Source: Paratrimastix pyriformis
Lineage: Eukaryota; Preaxostyla; Paratrimastigidae
Assembly: GCA_027972325.1 (NCBI GenBank)
Contig: JAPMOS010000003.1
Span: 186,001-250,000, forward strand
Direction of reading: 5' to 3'
DNA: 64,000 bases
The notes beneath the pieces were generated by a model that searched no databases, was not told where the DNA came from, and saw only the letters and a list, made by a program, of their open reading frames with translations. Numbering within the stretch: position 1 is the first letter of the stretch; every line of letters starts with the position of its first letter. Position numbers and translations under genes: made by a program. Positions 39,813 through 51,100 of this stretch are shown here, piece after piece.

Positions 39813-42340
39813 TCAGGTTTTTTTCTTACCCCGCGCCGCTGGCTTCCGGCTGGTTGTTGCTGGTTTGGCGGCGGCCGGCCTCTTTTTTGCTGTGGCCTTT
39901 GGCGCGGTCATCTCCATGTCGCGGAAGACATTCTCATCCTCATCTTCTGGGGTAATCTCGACCACCCTCTTGCTCCGGCTGGGTGCAGCCTCGGTGGTGC
40001 GCGGTTTCCTTGCCGTCTCGGCTGCTTCGATGATCTCCTGAGGGACACGATAGACAATCGTCGCACTGAGCGGATGGAAGTCAGCAGGCTGCCGCAGGAC
40101 GGGGGCCTTCACGAAGCGCTTGCCGGAGCCTGGCTTGGGGCGGGGGTACGTGGCGGGCAGGTCGACCAGCTGAGGGATCTTCCCTTGGGGCGTATCGGCC
40201 AGCTCAGCTGCCAGGAGCGGGTCGTCTTCGTCCTTGAGGACGCGGCGGCGCTTGACGCGAGTCCCGGCGCCCAGCGTCAGGGGGCCGATGGCAATGGGGA
40301 CGATCGGATCGACACCCGGGGGCGGGGTGGGGTGCCGGTCAGGGGGGAGCGGGGCGAGCTCGTCCAGCAGATGCCGCTGCGAGTCTGACGAACTGCTCAG
40401 GTCCATGAAAACCACGCGAGACGGGGGGGCTGGTGGTTTCGGGTCCTCTGCCTTCTGGTCGCCGGCTGGGGGCGGGGGCTGCACTTGCGAGGCGGCGCGC
40501 CGTCGACCACCCCATCCGGTGCTGGAGACCAGAGGGACCATCAGGGGAACCCGCGGGGCAGCGGGAGGAACTGGAAGAGGGGCCTGCGAAAATGCAGGCC
40601 TGGGAGCTGGGGATTGGGCCGGAGTGGGCTGAGGATGCGTGGCGAAAGCCGGCTCCGTGGGGGCAGAGGTACGAGAGGATGCAGGAGCTGGAGGCGCGGG
40701 CGCGGGCGCGCTGGTTGCTGGGGGAGCGATCGCAGTGGAGCTCGCGGTGAACAACAGGGGGGACAGCGGCCGTGGGGAGCCAGGCGCATCATCGTCCATG
40801 GCGAGATGCAGCCTGCCGTCTGCCTCCCCATCGCCCAGCCCAGAAGCGGCGGGCTTCGACTCCCGCTGCCGCTCGACGGTGGTCGGTGTGGCCATGGGGG
40901 TGGAGCCGGGGGTGGCCACAATGACGGGCGTGGCTGGGACGAGGACGTGGGGGGTGCCGACGACACTCGGGGTGATACTGGGCGGCGGGCGGATGATGCC
41001 GGGGGCGGCGGGCGTGCTGGCGGCGGCGGCGGCGGGGCCTGCGGCGGGTGGTGAGGCAAGCGTCGATGGGGGTGTGGATCGAAGGGCAGCCGTGGCGGCG
41101 GGCGACGGTGTGCGTGGTGGCGGGATCTGGCCCCTCTGCTGCTGGGCGAGCAGGGCACGCGCCTTGGGGATGTCGAGGTACCCGTTGAAGTGCATCAGGA
41201 GGAGGGCGCAGGCGATCTCGCTGGCCTCGAAGGTGGGCACCCCCGCCTGGTGAATCTGGCCGACGGCCCGCTCCGTCGTGGGGTCCATCTCCTCGGCTGG
41301 CGGCCGCAGGATGAAGTCGCTGAGGGTCCGGTGCGTGCGCAGGAAGTGGTCCGTGATGGTGGCCGCGTTGACCAAGACCGAACTGCCCCCGGCCTCGGTC
41401 ACAACGTCCCCAAAGAGTCGGTGCTGCAGTGGGGTCAGAAACATCATCCGCTTGCCGGCAAAAATTTGGCGTCGGGCAGGGTTGGGGTGGAAGAGGTCCA
41501 GGCAGACGGGCTTCCCGTCGGGATCGAGGATGGGGACCGACGCATCCATGGGGGGGAGAAAGGCGGCCTCGGTGGGACGGCTGGGTGCGGGCTGCAAGAC
41601 GGGGGCGCTCAAGAGGGCATGAAAAAATGCCGGCAAGACGACTGGCTTGACCGCTGCAAGACACTGACCCAACTTGCTCGTGAGCGAGAGGGTCGACATT
41701 GCCAGATGGGTACAGGCCGGGCCCCAATTGAGGACCAGGCGCCCTCCCAGAGCACGGAGGTCAGCTTCGAGCGTGTCGCGGATTTCCGGTTCAATTTGAC
41801 TCGAACAGACGACCAGAGGCGTGAACTCCACCCGAAAGTAGTGACGGCTGGTGCCCAGGCGAATGATGTCGCCCAGCGCAGCGACACGATGGGGAACTTT
41901 TGATCGATCCGTGGGGAGGGGAGGCTCCACAGTAGTGCCCTTTTGGCCGTTAATGAAGGTGCCAAACTTGCTCATATCATAGACGAACAACTTGGGAGGG
42001 GCACCAGTGGGGTTGGCCATTTCTTCTGCTGAAAGGGGCTCGCGAACAAAAATAGTGTGCAGGCGTGAAATAGCGAGTTCCCTAATGACGATATCACTGT
42101 CGCGTCTCCCGATGGACATCTGTTGGGTCGATATTGAGAATAACGGTTGCTGAAACGTGCAGACCTGCTCGCGATTGAGCCAGTAGACCTGGTCTGTTGG
42201 TTTGGGTTCAGTCGAACCCGATGGGGGAGGCAGGCAGGCACGAAGGGTGTACGTTGTTGCGGCGCAGAGAGAAAAGACGTCAAGATCGGTGACCGGGGTG
42301 CGAATGATGAAACCGGCACAGTTGAAAAACGCAGCGCCAG
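39813..42340 (-). CDS. NBN: Nibrin/NBS1 of the MRN complex
   Basis: Double-strand-break sensor partner of Mre11-Rad50. An FHA domain is visible as VYWLNREQ joined by a 45-nt intron (GTCTGC...CAACAG) to MSIGRRDSDIVI, then AISRLHTIF and KFGTFING. Tandem BRCT regions follow (EADLRALGGRLVLNWGPACTHLAM, then ARRQIFAGKRMMFLTPLQHRLF). GVPTFEASEIACALLLMHF matches the end of the nibrin BRCT2. The rest is a long Pro/Ala/Ser-rich linker, a VPQEIIEAAE block, the acidic EDEDENVFRDME motif near 39930, and a Lys/Ala-rich basic tail ending ARGKKKT at 39813. No in-frame ATG precedes the FHA exon, so the true start is unresolved and probably lies in a short exon at or beyond the divergent start at 42350. About 840 residues, close to vertebrate nibrin. 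Confidence 0.88.
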
Positions 42341-42349
42341 CGCACAAGT

Positions 42350-45300
42350 ATGGCGACCGTCATCGGTTTGGGGTCGCTCCTCGGAAAAAAGATTGGCAAC
42401 GAACCCGCCAAACGACCGGCCCCACTGCACGCATTGAAAGATGTGAAAGACCACAATATTACAACCATATCATCTTCGCTCTACCACCATGTGGCGATCC
42501 AAAAAGGAGGTGCCGCGTTCTGGTGGGTGTCGGCAGGACGGAAGCGCCCCATCGAAAGGAAACCATTTCTTGACGGTGTGACCTTGATGGAGGTCTACTT
42601 GTGTGGGACCGACGAACACTCCCCGATCCCGGGTGAGGATGTTCATGGAATTGCACTCGGGAAGAACGGAGACATGGTGGTCGAGGTGCGCTTGGACCAT
42701 CCGACCGACTCGTTCTTGGAGGTGCGCCGGTTCACTCCTCCAACGCCTTCTGATCGGTTCATGTGCGGTGCTGTCGACATGCGCCGCTGGTATGCGATCA
42801 CACAGGCGGGTGCAATTTTCTCGGCACCCCTCGGGATTGTTGGCGGCGACCCTCAACCACCGACTGACCAAAACTCCCCCATCATGCAACCGATCGACTT
42901 CGACGTTGCGGGACTCTCGGGAAAGGCCTGGCATCGTGTTGGCTGTTCCCAGCGGGAGGTCGTGGTGCTGAGCAAAGATGGCGACGCCTACTTCGGTTTG
43001 TGCGACGGCGCTCTTCTTCCCCTTCATCCCACTCACCACCCTGCCGTCGAAAATACATCACCCACCACGCGCCTTTCCCTATCAGGGACAGTCGAACGGA
43101 CCCCTGGGGAGTCCACGGTCAGCTTCAACGTGCGCCATCGCTTCGAAGGGCACAACATCGAGGAGATTGTCGTCGGGGGCACTACCCATCCGGCACAAGT
43201 GGAATTGCCCACCGCTGCCTTCGCCAAGCAGTTCCACCACGATCTGATTCAGCTCCTCCGGCGGCGTAGTGCTGAGCTGGAGCTGTCGACCTCTCACGCC
43301 CAGACCTCCACTGCGGCCCCGGCAGCACCGACGTCGGGAGGAACAGTCACGATGTTGGCAAATCTGCCGCCTCCTATGCCAACCCCCTCAGTCCAGCCCG
43401 TCTCAGGTGCGCCCACTCCAAGTGAGCGCGGCCTGGGTGAGCGCGGCCCGGCAGCCGAGGCCGTCCCGCCCACACAGGAGGTTGCTCGGCCCATGCTGGA
43501 TCTGCCCCCTTCCTCCTCATCAGCTCTTCTGCTCCCCTATCGACTCCGGTCCCGAATGCCTTTCGACTCCTGGAATACTTCCCGTGTGGTTTTGCTGCAA
43601 GTCTCGTCCATTCTTCCTCCTCTCCTTCCCAAGGGGTCATCTGCTTCTTCTAGCGCGGCACAGGACATGTGTTCGAGCGAAACCTTGGCGGCATTGTGTT
43701 TATTCCCCACGGATTGGCGGCGGAGCTGGCGAGCGCAAACGAAGCGCCCACTCCCCGGCCTCGGCCCTCCCTCAAGAAGGGGCGCCGTCGCGGGCGACCA
43801 CCAGGCTCGAAGGGAGCGCCCAAGGGCCCCCCGCCAGGCTCACCGCCATCGCCGCCAAAACAAACTCGGCCTCGTGGGCGCCCGCGAAAGAAAGCCGTGA
43901 AACGAGGAAGCCCCGCTGAAGAAGAGCCCACACGTTCCCCACGTGCTTCAGAGCTCGCAAACGCCCTAGCAGAGCTTGGCAGCGAACACCCCGCACCTTT
44001 GTCGTCGCACCCCATGGTGGCTGCTCCTCCTCCCGCAAGTCCTCCCTTTGTTCCCATTTCATCGCCGGGATGGGTGACGACCACCTCTCCGTCACCGTCA
44101 CCGTCACCGTCACCGTCACCGCCACCATCTCCAGATCGCCGTGTGGAACCAGAAAAGTCGCCTCCCAGCGGCGTGGCATCGGACCCGCCCGAACCGCTCT
44201 TCGCTCTGTATCGCCACACCGATGTGGCGACCATTTGTGGGCATGCGGATGTCATTTTGTCGTGGAGGAACCCCGTGGACGAGGAGACGCAGACCCAGGT
44301 CAGGGCGGTGGACGGTCCTCCGGCGGCCATGGTCTGGTTCCTTTGCTGGCGCTTCGCCTGATTATTTTTCTTCTGGGCGCTGCTTACCGTGAGGTTGGGG
44401 CTGGGGCATTTCATTCGGCGCTGGTCAGTCGCGAGGAGGGGCGCTCATTGTACACGTGGGCACATCCCTACCTCGTGACAATGAGCGACGATCCCACTCT
44501 CACCCCGGCAACTTTGGGGAACAGACCGTATGCCGAACTTGCCTGCTCTCTTTTGGACCGCATCCTGGCCGGTGCCGCGGAAACCGATCTCTCTCGTCGC
44601 GATAAAGGTTTGTCACACACACACACCCCCCCCCCCCCCCCCCCCAACACACACGCGCACCACCACAATCACCACAATCACCACCACAGAACACCCTGTA
44701 CTGACGCGCGCGCACACTCCCACCTCTTCCATCCCCTGCCATCTCGTTCTTCACAAGCCTTGACCCCAGTGAAGCACGAGAAACACCCCCCGTCGTTTGA
44801 CCGGGGTGACGATGGTGCTCCTGCTCCCGCTCTGCCTCCGCCACCATCTCCGTCTCCGCCCCCATTCACAACCGCCGCCACAACGGGCCCTCGAGCTCGG
44901 CTTGTTGCCAAACCTTCCATGGCTGCGATGCGGTGGGGGCAGCAGCGCCTGCTCTCGGGGATGCGATGCAGTTCGTTTGGGTTGATGGTCCTCCTGATGG
45001 AATCCGCGACTCCGCCGACCCAGGCTCGCCCTCACAAGCCCCTGTTGCCCCACCATCGGGCGCACTCACCCGGCCGGGAAGAGGGATCCAAGGTGGAGCG
45101 CAAGGATCGGGAGGAGATCCAACCTCAACCTCACCTTCCGATCCCACCACCACCTCTTGGCTCTCTTACGTCCCCTGTGCCCAATGCACCGCTCCCGTTC
45201 CCCCCACCCACACTCGCCCCGGCGACGGCGATGACAGCGACAGGCGGTTTCTTGGCCGGTCTTGCCTATCCTCCCTTTACTCCACTTCAGTCGCCCTACG

Positions 45301-45638
45301 GACCCCCCGTCTATCTTTCGCAGCCCCCAGCAGGCTTCTTCCAACCCCCATTTCTTCCGGCTCCGATCGCACCAGCACCACAGCCTCAAAGGCCCCTGAT
45401 GCCGGTTCCCCTCATGCCTCCACTCGCACCATGGCGCCCCCTCGCAGTACCGCCACCACCCGTAGCATTGCCACCACCTCCACCCGCAGCACCCGTGACA
45501 CGCCCACCCGCACCGCCACCGCCACCCCTGAGAATGCCTCCTCCACCCGCGGTAGTGCCACCCCCACCCGCGGCAGCACCTCCTTCTGGCTCACGCCCAC
45601 GGACTCCGGTCCCCGAAGATTCTGCCGGGATCATGTGA
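42350..45638 (+). CDS. RCC1-like protein with AT-hooks and Pro-rich C-terminus
   Basis: Starts MATVIGLGSLLGKK. The first 300 residues hold three or more RCC1-type strands (HGIALGKNGDMVVEV, WYAITQAGAIFSAPLG, VVVLSKDGDAYFG). An intron with a GTCTCG donor after RVVLLQ and a TTCTAG acceptor joins a further blade, GTGHVFERNLGGIVFIPHG. Two AT-hook-like motifs follow (RRRGRPPGSKG, RPRGRPRKKAVKRG; about 43780-43900), suggesting DNA or chromatin binding. After a short conserved-looking stretch (AYREVGAGAFHSALVSREEG, about 44390) the C-terminus is Pro-rich (PPVYLSQPPAGFFQPPF), ending at TGA 45638. Composition stays base-balanced throughout, unlike its neighbours. Exon edges after about 44290 are uncertain and frame usage there changes more than once. 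Exact family unknown. Confidence 0.65.
44617..44720 (+). repeat. CA/C-rich simple repeat, probable intron
   Basis: CACACA followed by a C run and CACCACAAT units after GATAAAGGTTTGT. It interrupts the RCC1-like coding sequence and is probably intronic. Confidence 0.6.
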
Positions 45639-45722
45639 TGACGACGATCCGATGATTTTTCCTCTTCGGAGTAAGAAAACAAGAATTCATGAAATAAAGA
45701 AAGGTCGAGAATCGCGCTCTTG

Positions 45723-45972
45723 TTAGCCAGTTGACCCTACGGAAAGAGAACGAGTGAGCGATGGGTGGTCCTGGGCTGGGCGGACCTTCGAGGACGACCC
45801 CCAGCAGCTTGGTGGCCTCGGCGGCGAATTCCATGGGCAACTGGTTGATGACCTGGCCCGCAAAGCCGTTGACGATCAGGCAGAGGGCATCTGCGGGGCG
45901 GCGGCAAAAGAAAGGCAGAGAACGACGTGAGGCCATGCCAGGGGCGAAGGGGGCGAATGGGGCGAATGGGCG

Positions 45973-46009
<37 letters not shown>

Positions 46010-48019
46010 CAGCGGACCGTCGGGGCTGATGCCGCGCTGGGAGCAGTAGAAGAGCTGCTCCTCGGAGACCTTGCTGGTGGAGGCCTCGTGCTCGCACTCC
46101 GAGGTGGGGTTCTGCGACTCGATCGTGGGGAAGGTGTGCGCCCCGCAGCGGCCCCCGATCAGCAGCGAGTCGCATTGGGAGCGGCTGCGGGCCCCCTCGG
46201 CGTTGCGGGTCACCTTGACCAGGCCCCGGAAGACGTTGTCGCTGCGGCCGGCCGAGATGCCCTTGGAGACGATCGTCGAGCGGCTGTGCTTGCCGATGTG
46301 GATCATCTTGGTGCCCGTGTCGGCCTGCTGGGCGTTGTTCGTCACGGCCACGCTGTGGAACTCGCCCACGCTGTAGTCGCCCAGCAGCACGCAGCTCGGA
46401 TACTGCCCGTGGCGAGAGGATGGGGAGGGGAAGAGGGGTCTCGTGATGGGCCATTCCGCCGCCGGGGGCCCATGGAGGGAGGGCAGCAGAGCCGAAAGAG
46501 CCGGGGGGGCGGACCTTCCAGGTGATGGCCGAGCCCGTCTCGACCTGGGTCCATGAGATGTGGCTGTGGTGGCCCTTGCAGAGGCCCCGCTTGGTGACGA
46601 AGTTGTAGATGCCGCCCCGGCCCTGTTTGTCGCCCGGGTACCAGTTCTGGACGGTGCTGTACTTGATCATGGCGTTGTCCAGGGCCACCAGCTCGACCAC
46701 GGCCGCGTGGAGCTGGTTCTCGTCCCGCTTGGGGGCCGTGCAGCCCTCCAGGTACGAGACCGTCGCCCCCACGTCGGCAATCTGCCCCAGCAACAACCAC
46801 ACGAATCCGCGTGAGCATCATCGAGGGGGCCGGCCCCCCGGCGAACGGGCAACCCCGAGGGCCACAGCCCAAGCCGAGCCAAGCCAAGGGGCTCGGGCAG
46901 GAGCGGACCAGCAGGGTGCGCTCGAACTGGCCCGTCTTGGCGGCGTTTATTCTGAAGTATGTCGACAGGTCCATGGGGCAGCGCGTGTGGGGCGGGATGT
47001 AGCAGAACGAGCCGTCCGAGAAGACGGCGCTATTGAGGGCCGTGAAGAAGTTGTCCTCCACCGGAACCACCGATGCGCTGCCCGTCCCGCAACCCGCACG
47101 CAGCACGCAGCACGCCGCACGCGGAGGGTGAGGTGCCATCGAGGGTGAGGCGCGGAAGGGGCCAGGCAGCGCACAGAGGGCGGGCGGCGCACAGAGGGCG
47201 GGCGGGGCGCCATCATCACGGACAGGTACTTGCGGACGAGATCGGGATGCTCGCGGACGGCCTCCGAGATGGAGCAAAAGATGATGCCCTGCTTGGCCAG
47301 CTTCGACCGGAAGGTGGTCATGACCGACAGCGAGTCCCAAACTAGCGGGGGGGGGGGGGGGATGAGCCGAGGGGAGGGCAGGTGGGGGGCAGTGCCGACC
47401 GGTATCCACGGCCACACCCGCGAGGTGCTCCTGCTCCTGGAGGGGGATGCCGAGCTTGTTGTAGGCGTCGCGGATCTCGGGCTCGATCTCCTCCAGCGAT
47501 GCCGGCCGGTTCTTGGCCAGGCTCCGGGGGGCGCTGTAGTAGGTCAGCGCCTGGTAGTCGATGGGGGGACTGTCCACCAAGGCGGCCGTGAAATTGGGGT
47601 TGCAAACTTCTGGCTGAACAGACTATTCGAAGTAAGCCCAGTGGGGCTCCTTCATGGTCTTCCATACCCGATAGGCATTCAGCCGGAACTCGAGAAGCCA
47701 GTCGGGTTCCTCTTTCTTGGCTGAGATCATCTGTGTCGGTGCGTAGGAGGAGACGGGAGGGGACACTCACATGAAGAGAGAGAAGGGCGCAGTTGGGAGG
47801 ACGGACCCGGATGATATCCTCAGAAAGGCCAGGGGGGACTGTATCCACATCGTCAACACGAGTCTCGAAACCATATTCGTATTCGGCCTTGTCAATACCA
47901 AAAGTCTCGATCATCCCCTTCTTGTTGGCTGCGGCGGGATTTTCGACAGGGACGCCAATTTCGGTTTCGTCGTCGCCCAAAACAAGTTCATCTGTACTCA
48001 GCTTAACAACCGGTTCCAT
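45723..48019 (-). CDS. sufB: SufB Fe-S cluster scaffold subunit
   Basis: Core scaffold of the SUF Fe-S assembly machine, which works with SufC and SufD. Starts [20 protein letters not shown], acidic and without a mitochondrial presequence. Then [167 protein letters not shown] (conserved assembly Cys), HEASTSK and [11 protein letters not shown], ending GVVLEGSTG at 45723. Introns 47731-47806 (GTCCGT) and 47570-47623 (54 nt, GTCTGT) restore the family alignment. Another intron carries a CTG run. Head to head with SufDSU and tail to tail with the RCC1-like gene (84 bp). Probably cytosolic. Confidence 0.97.
45976..46010 (-). repeat. CAG/CTG triplet run in SufB intron
   Basis: About eleven CAG units on the plus strand (CTG in the SufB sense), close to the acceptor end before the last-but-one exon. 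Similar runs occur at 2583 and around 19085 and 19170. Confidence 0.9.
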
Positions 48020-48149
48020 ACTGGTGTGGTGATGATTCGATAGGAGTTGATTCGGCGGGAGTCAAACAGGATTGCAATCGGGCTGGCTCAACCGACTGGT
48101 TCTAAACACCACAGGGGGTCGATTCCCTTGCAGAAAGCACATCTCACAG
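48020..48149. promoter_or_regulatory. Shared divergent upstream region of sufB and sufDSU
   Basis: 130 bp between the two start codons. Both SUF genes are likely driven from here and could be co-regulated. Base-balanced, with no TATA box or known Fe-responsive operator. A stretch near 48100 (GGGGGTCGATTCCCTT) resembles a tRNA T-arm but no tRNA folds. Confidence 0.5.
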
Positions 48150-51100
48150 ATGGCCAGTATCAGTCAAGAATCCTTCCGGGCACTCTTGCGTATGATCTTT
48201 GAACAAACTCAGGTGTCTCGTCCTCCGTTTCTTCAATCATTTGCCATGACGGCATGGGATCGCTTCTCTCAGCTTGGTTTTCCTGTCCCCCGATCGGAGT
48301 ACTGGAAAAACACTGACATTGCTCAGGTTTTTGAAAAGAATCATATCAGTGTGGAAGCAATCGCAAGCGTCACCGACGAGATGCCAGCCCTCACCCGTTA
48401 CCTCGAATCTGTCCAGCATCCGACTCTTCCGGCATTTCGGCTTGTTTTCATCAACGGACGATATTCTTCCCTTCATTCGGTGATCCCGCCCATGTCCTCG
48501 GAGCTGAAAGTTTTCACCCTCTCCTCTCTGGCCCAGCATCCCGAGTATCAGCCGGTTGTTCTGAAGTACCTTCAGCGGGCCTTCCTTCCTGACTTCCCCA
48601 ACAAGGACGTCATCACCCCCAGTGCCTCGGGCAAGCTCCCCATGGTTGCATTCAACGCGGCTCTCTTCCAGGACCTGCTCTTCGTCAGCGTGCCCGCCGG
48701 CCAGGCCGACCTTCCCCCGCTGCACGTGGTGCACTACACGCACCTGCCCACCAAGGCGGCCAGCTCGGGGTCGAACGTGCCCCTGATCAGCCCCCGGGTG
48801 CTGGTGGTGGTGGGGGCCCGGACCCAGTGCCAGCTGGTCGAGCACTACATCGCCGAGGCCGACCCGCAGCACCCGCCCCCGCAGGCGGTCCGCTGGGGGG
48901 AGATCCCCGCCCCCCGCAAGGGCGGCCCCGGCCCCGCCAAGAAGAAGGAAGAGGAGGTCTGCAAGCGCCCACAACCACGCTGTCCCCCCCATCCCACATT
49001 CCCCATTCGGCCCATGCTCACCCCTCCCTGCCTGCTCGTTCTCCTGGCCTCCTCCTGGGCAGCCGTCCCTCCCGCCGGTGTACATCACCAACGCGGTGAC
49101 GGAGATCTACCTGGGGCAGGGTGCCCACTGCCGGCGGATCAAGATGCAGTGCGAGGACCCGAACAGCATCCACCTGTCCAACCTGCTCATGTACCCCGAC
49201 CTGGAGCTCCCCATGAGCGCCCTGCTCCCCGCCACGGCCGCCCTGCCCGAGCAGGCCCCCGCCGCGGCCGCCAAGCTGCCCGCCTACCCGGGCGAGATCG
49301 AGTTCGAGAGCCACACGGTGACCTTCGGGGCGGCCCTGTCCCGCGAGGACGGCCTGCTGCTGCTGCTGGGGCCCCACAGCAACCTGCGGGTGGAGGGCCT
49401 CTGCCTGTCGGCCGACAAGCACCACACGGACACCCTGCTGGCCGTCCACCACCAGGCGCCCCACTGCACCTCCAACCAGGTGCACCGGATGGTGATGCTC
49501 TCCGACGAGTGCCGCGGCTTCTTCACCGGCGCCATCTCCGTCCACCGCTCCGCCGTCCGTGCGCCCGCCCCGCCCCCCCCCCCCCCCCCCCCGCCCACCG
49601 TGTTTGCCCCCGTTCCAGTTCCCGTCTCATGCTGGTTCTCTCCTCTTTCCTCTCTCGGACCCTGGCCTCTGGCCCTTGCAGCACCACACGGTTGCCGACC
49701 AGCTGACCAACTCGCTGCTGGTCGGGGGCGGCCTGGTCCGGTCGACGCCCCTGCTGCAGATCAACAACGACGACGTCCAGGCCAAGCACGGGGCCACCGT
49801 GGGCCGGCTCGACCAGAACAGCATCTTCTACCTGCAGCAGCGGGGCCTCACCGAAGGCGAGGCCCGGGCCCTGCTGACCGAGGCCTTCGCCCTGGAGGTC
49901 ATCCGCCAGTTCGCCGGGGGCAAGGAGGTCCCGGCCGGCTCGCCGCTGCACCCCGTGGCGGCCCTGGCCGAGGCGGCCATCCGGTCGCGCCTCTCGGCCA
50001 ACTTCGCCCCGCCCAGCCCGGCCATGCCCGAGCCGCTCTTCAACCTGGGCCCCGCGGCCCAGCTCAACCCCAAGGACGCCGGTCCGCCGACCCCGCCACA
50101 CACACACCACGCACACACACTTCGTTCCTTCTTTACTCGACACACACACGCACAGACAGACAGACAGACAGACGCACAGATACACACACACCCCTGTCAT
50201 CCCTCCATCCCTCCATCCCCATCCCCTCTGACTCCCCTCTGACTCACGCTGGGGCGTCTGTGTGGTGGTGGGCGCAGTGTCGCTGGTGGAGGGCGGCTTC
50301 CCTGTGGAGCGTGTGCGGGGGGACTTCCCCATCCTGACCCAGATCCACCCCACCAGCCGGGGGGCGCTGATCTACTTCGACAACGGGGCCACCACCCAGA
50401 AGCCCCGGGCCGTGCTGGAGGCCATCCGCAACTACTACGAGACCAGCAACGCCAACGTGCACCGGGGCGTGCACCTGCTGGCCGAGCGGGCCACCCAGGC
50501 CCTCTACGACGCCCGCCTCAAGGTGCAGCGGTTCATCGGGGCGCGGCACCCCCAGGAGTGCATCTTCTGCCGGGGCACCACCGAGGCCATCAACATGGTC
50601 ACCCAGGCCTACGCCCGGCCCCGGCTGGGCCCCGGCGACGTGGTGGTGGTCTCGGAGATGGAGCACCACGCCAACCTGGTGCCCTGGCAGCTGGTCTGCG
50701 AGGAGCGCCAGGCCTCGCTGTACCCGGTGCCCATCAACAAGGGCACGGGCGAGCTCGACATGGCTGCCCTCGAGGCCGCCCTCATGCGGGGCAACGTCAA
50801 GGTCCCCCCCCCCCCCCCCCCCCCCCCCCCGGCCGCCCTGCCGCCGCCCCTCCTCCCTCCCCTCCCCTCCCCTCCCTCGGCGCCCCTGCCCCCTCTCTGC
50901 CCCCTCCTGCTCCTCGTTGGCCCGTCGGCTTCGCGGTTGGCTCACGGTCGGTCTCTGGGCTCTGGCCTCTGGCTTCTGTCTGGCTGGCTGGGTGGGGGTG
51001 CAGTTCGTGGCGATCACCCACGCGAGCAACGTCATCGGCAACATCACCCCGGGCCGTGAGATCTGCCGGCTGGCCCACCGGTACGGGGCCACGGTCCTGC

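Noticed and set aside
48050-48140. tRNA-like sequence (T-arm-like GGGGGTCGATTCCCTT) upstream of sufDSU
   Set aside because: No complementary acceptor stem or proper D-arm and anticodon loop could be paired.
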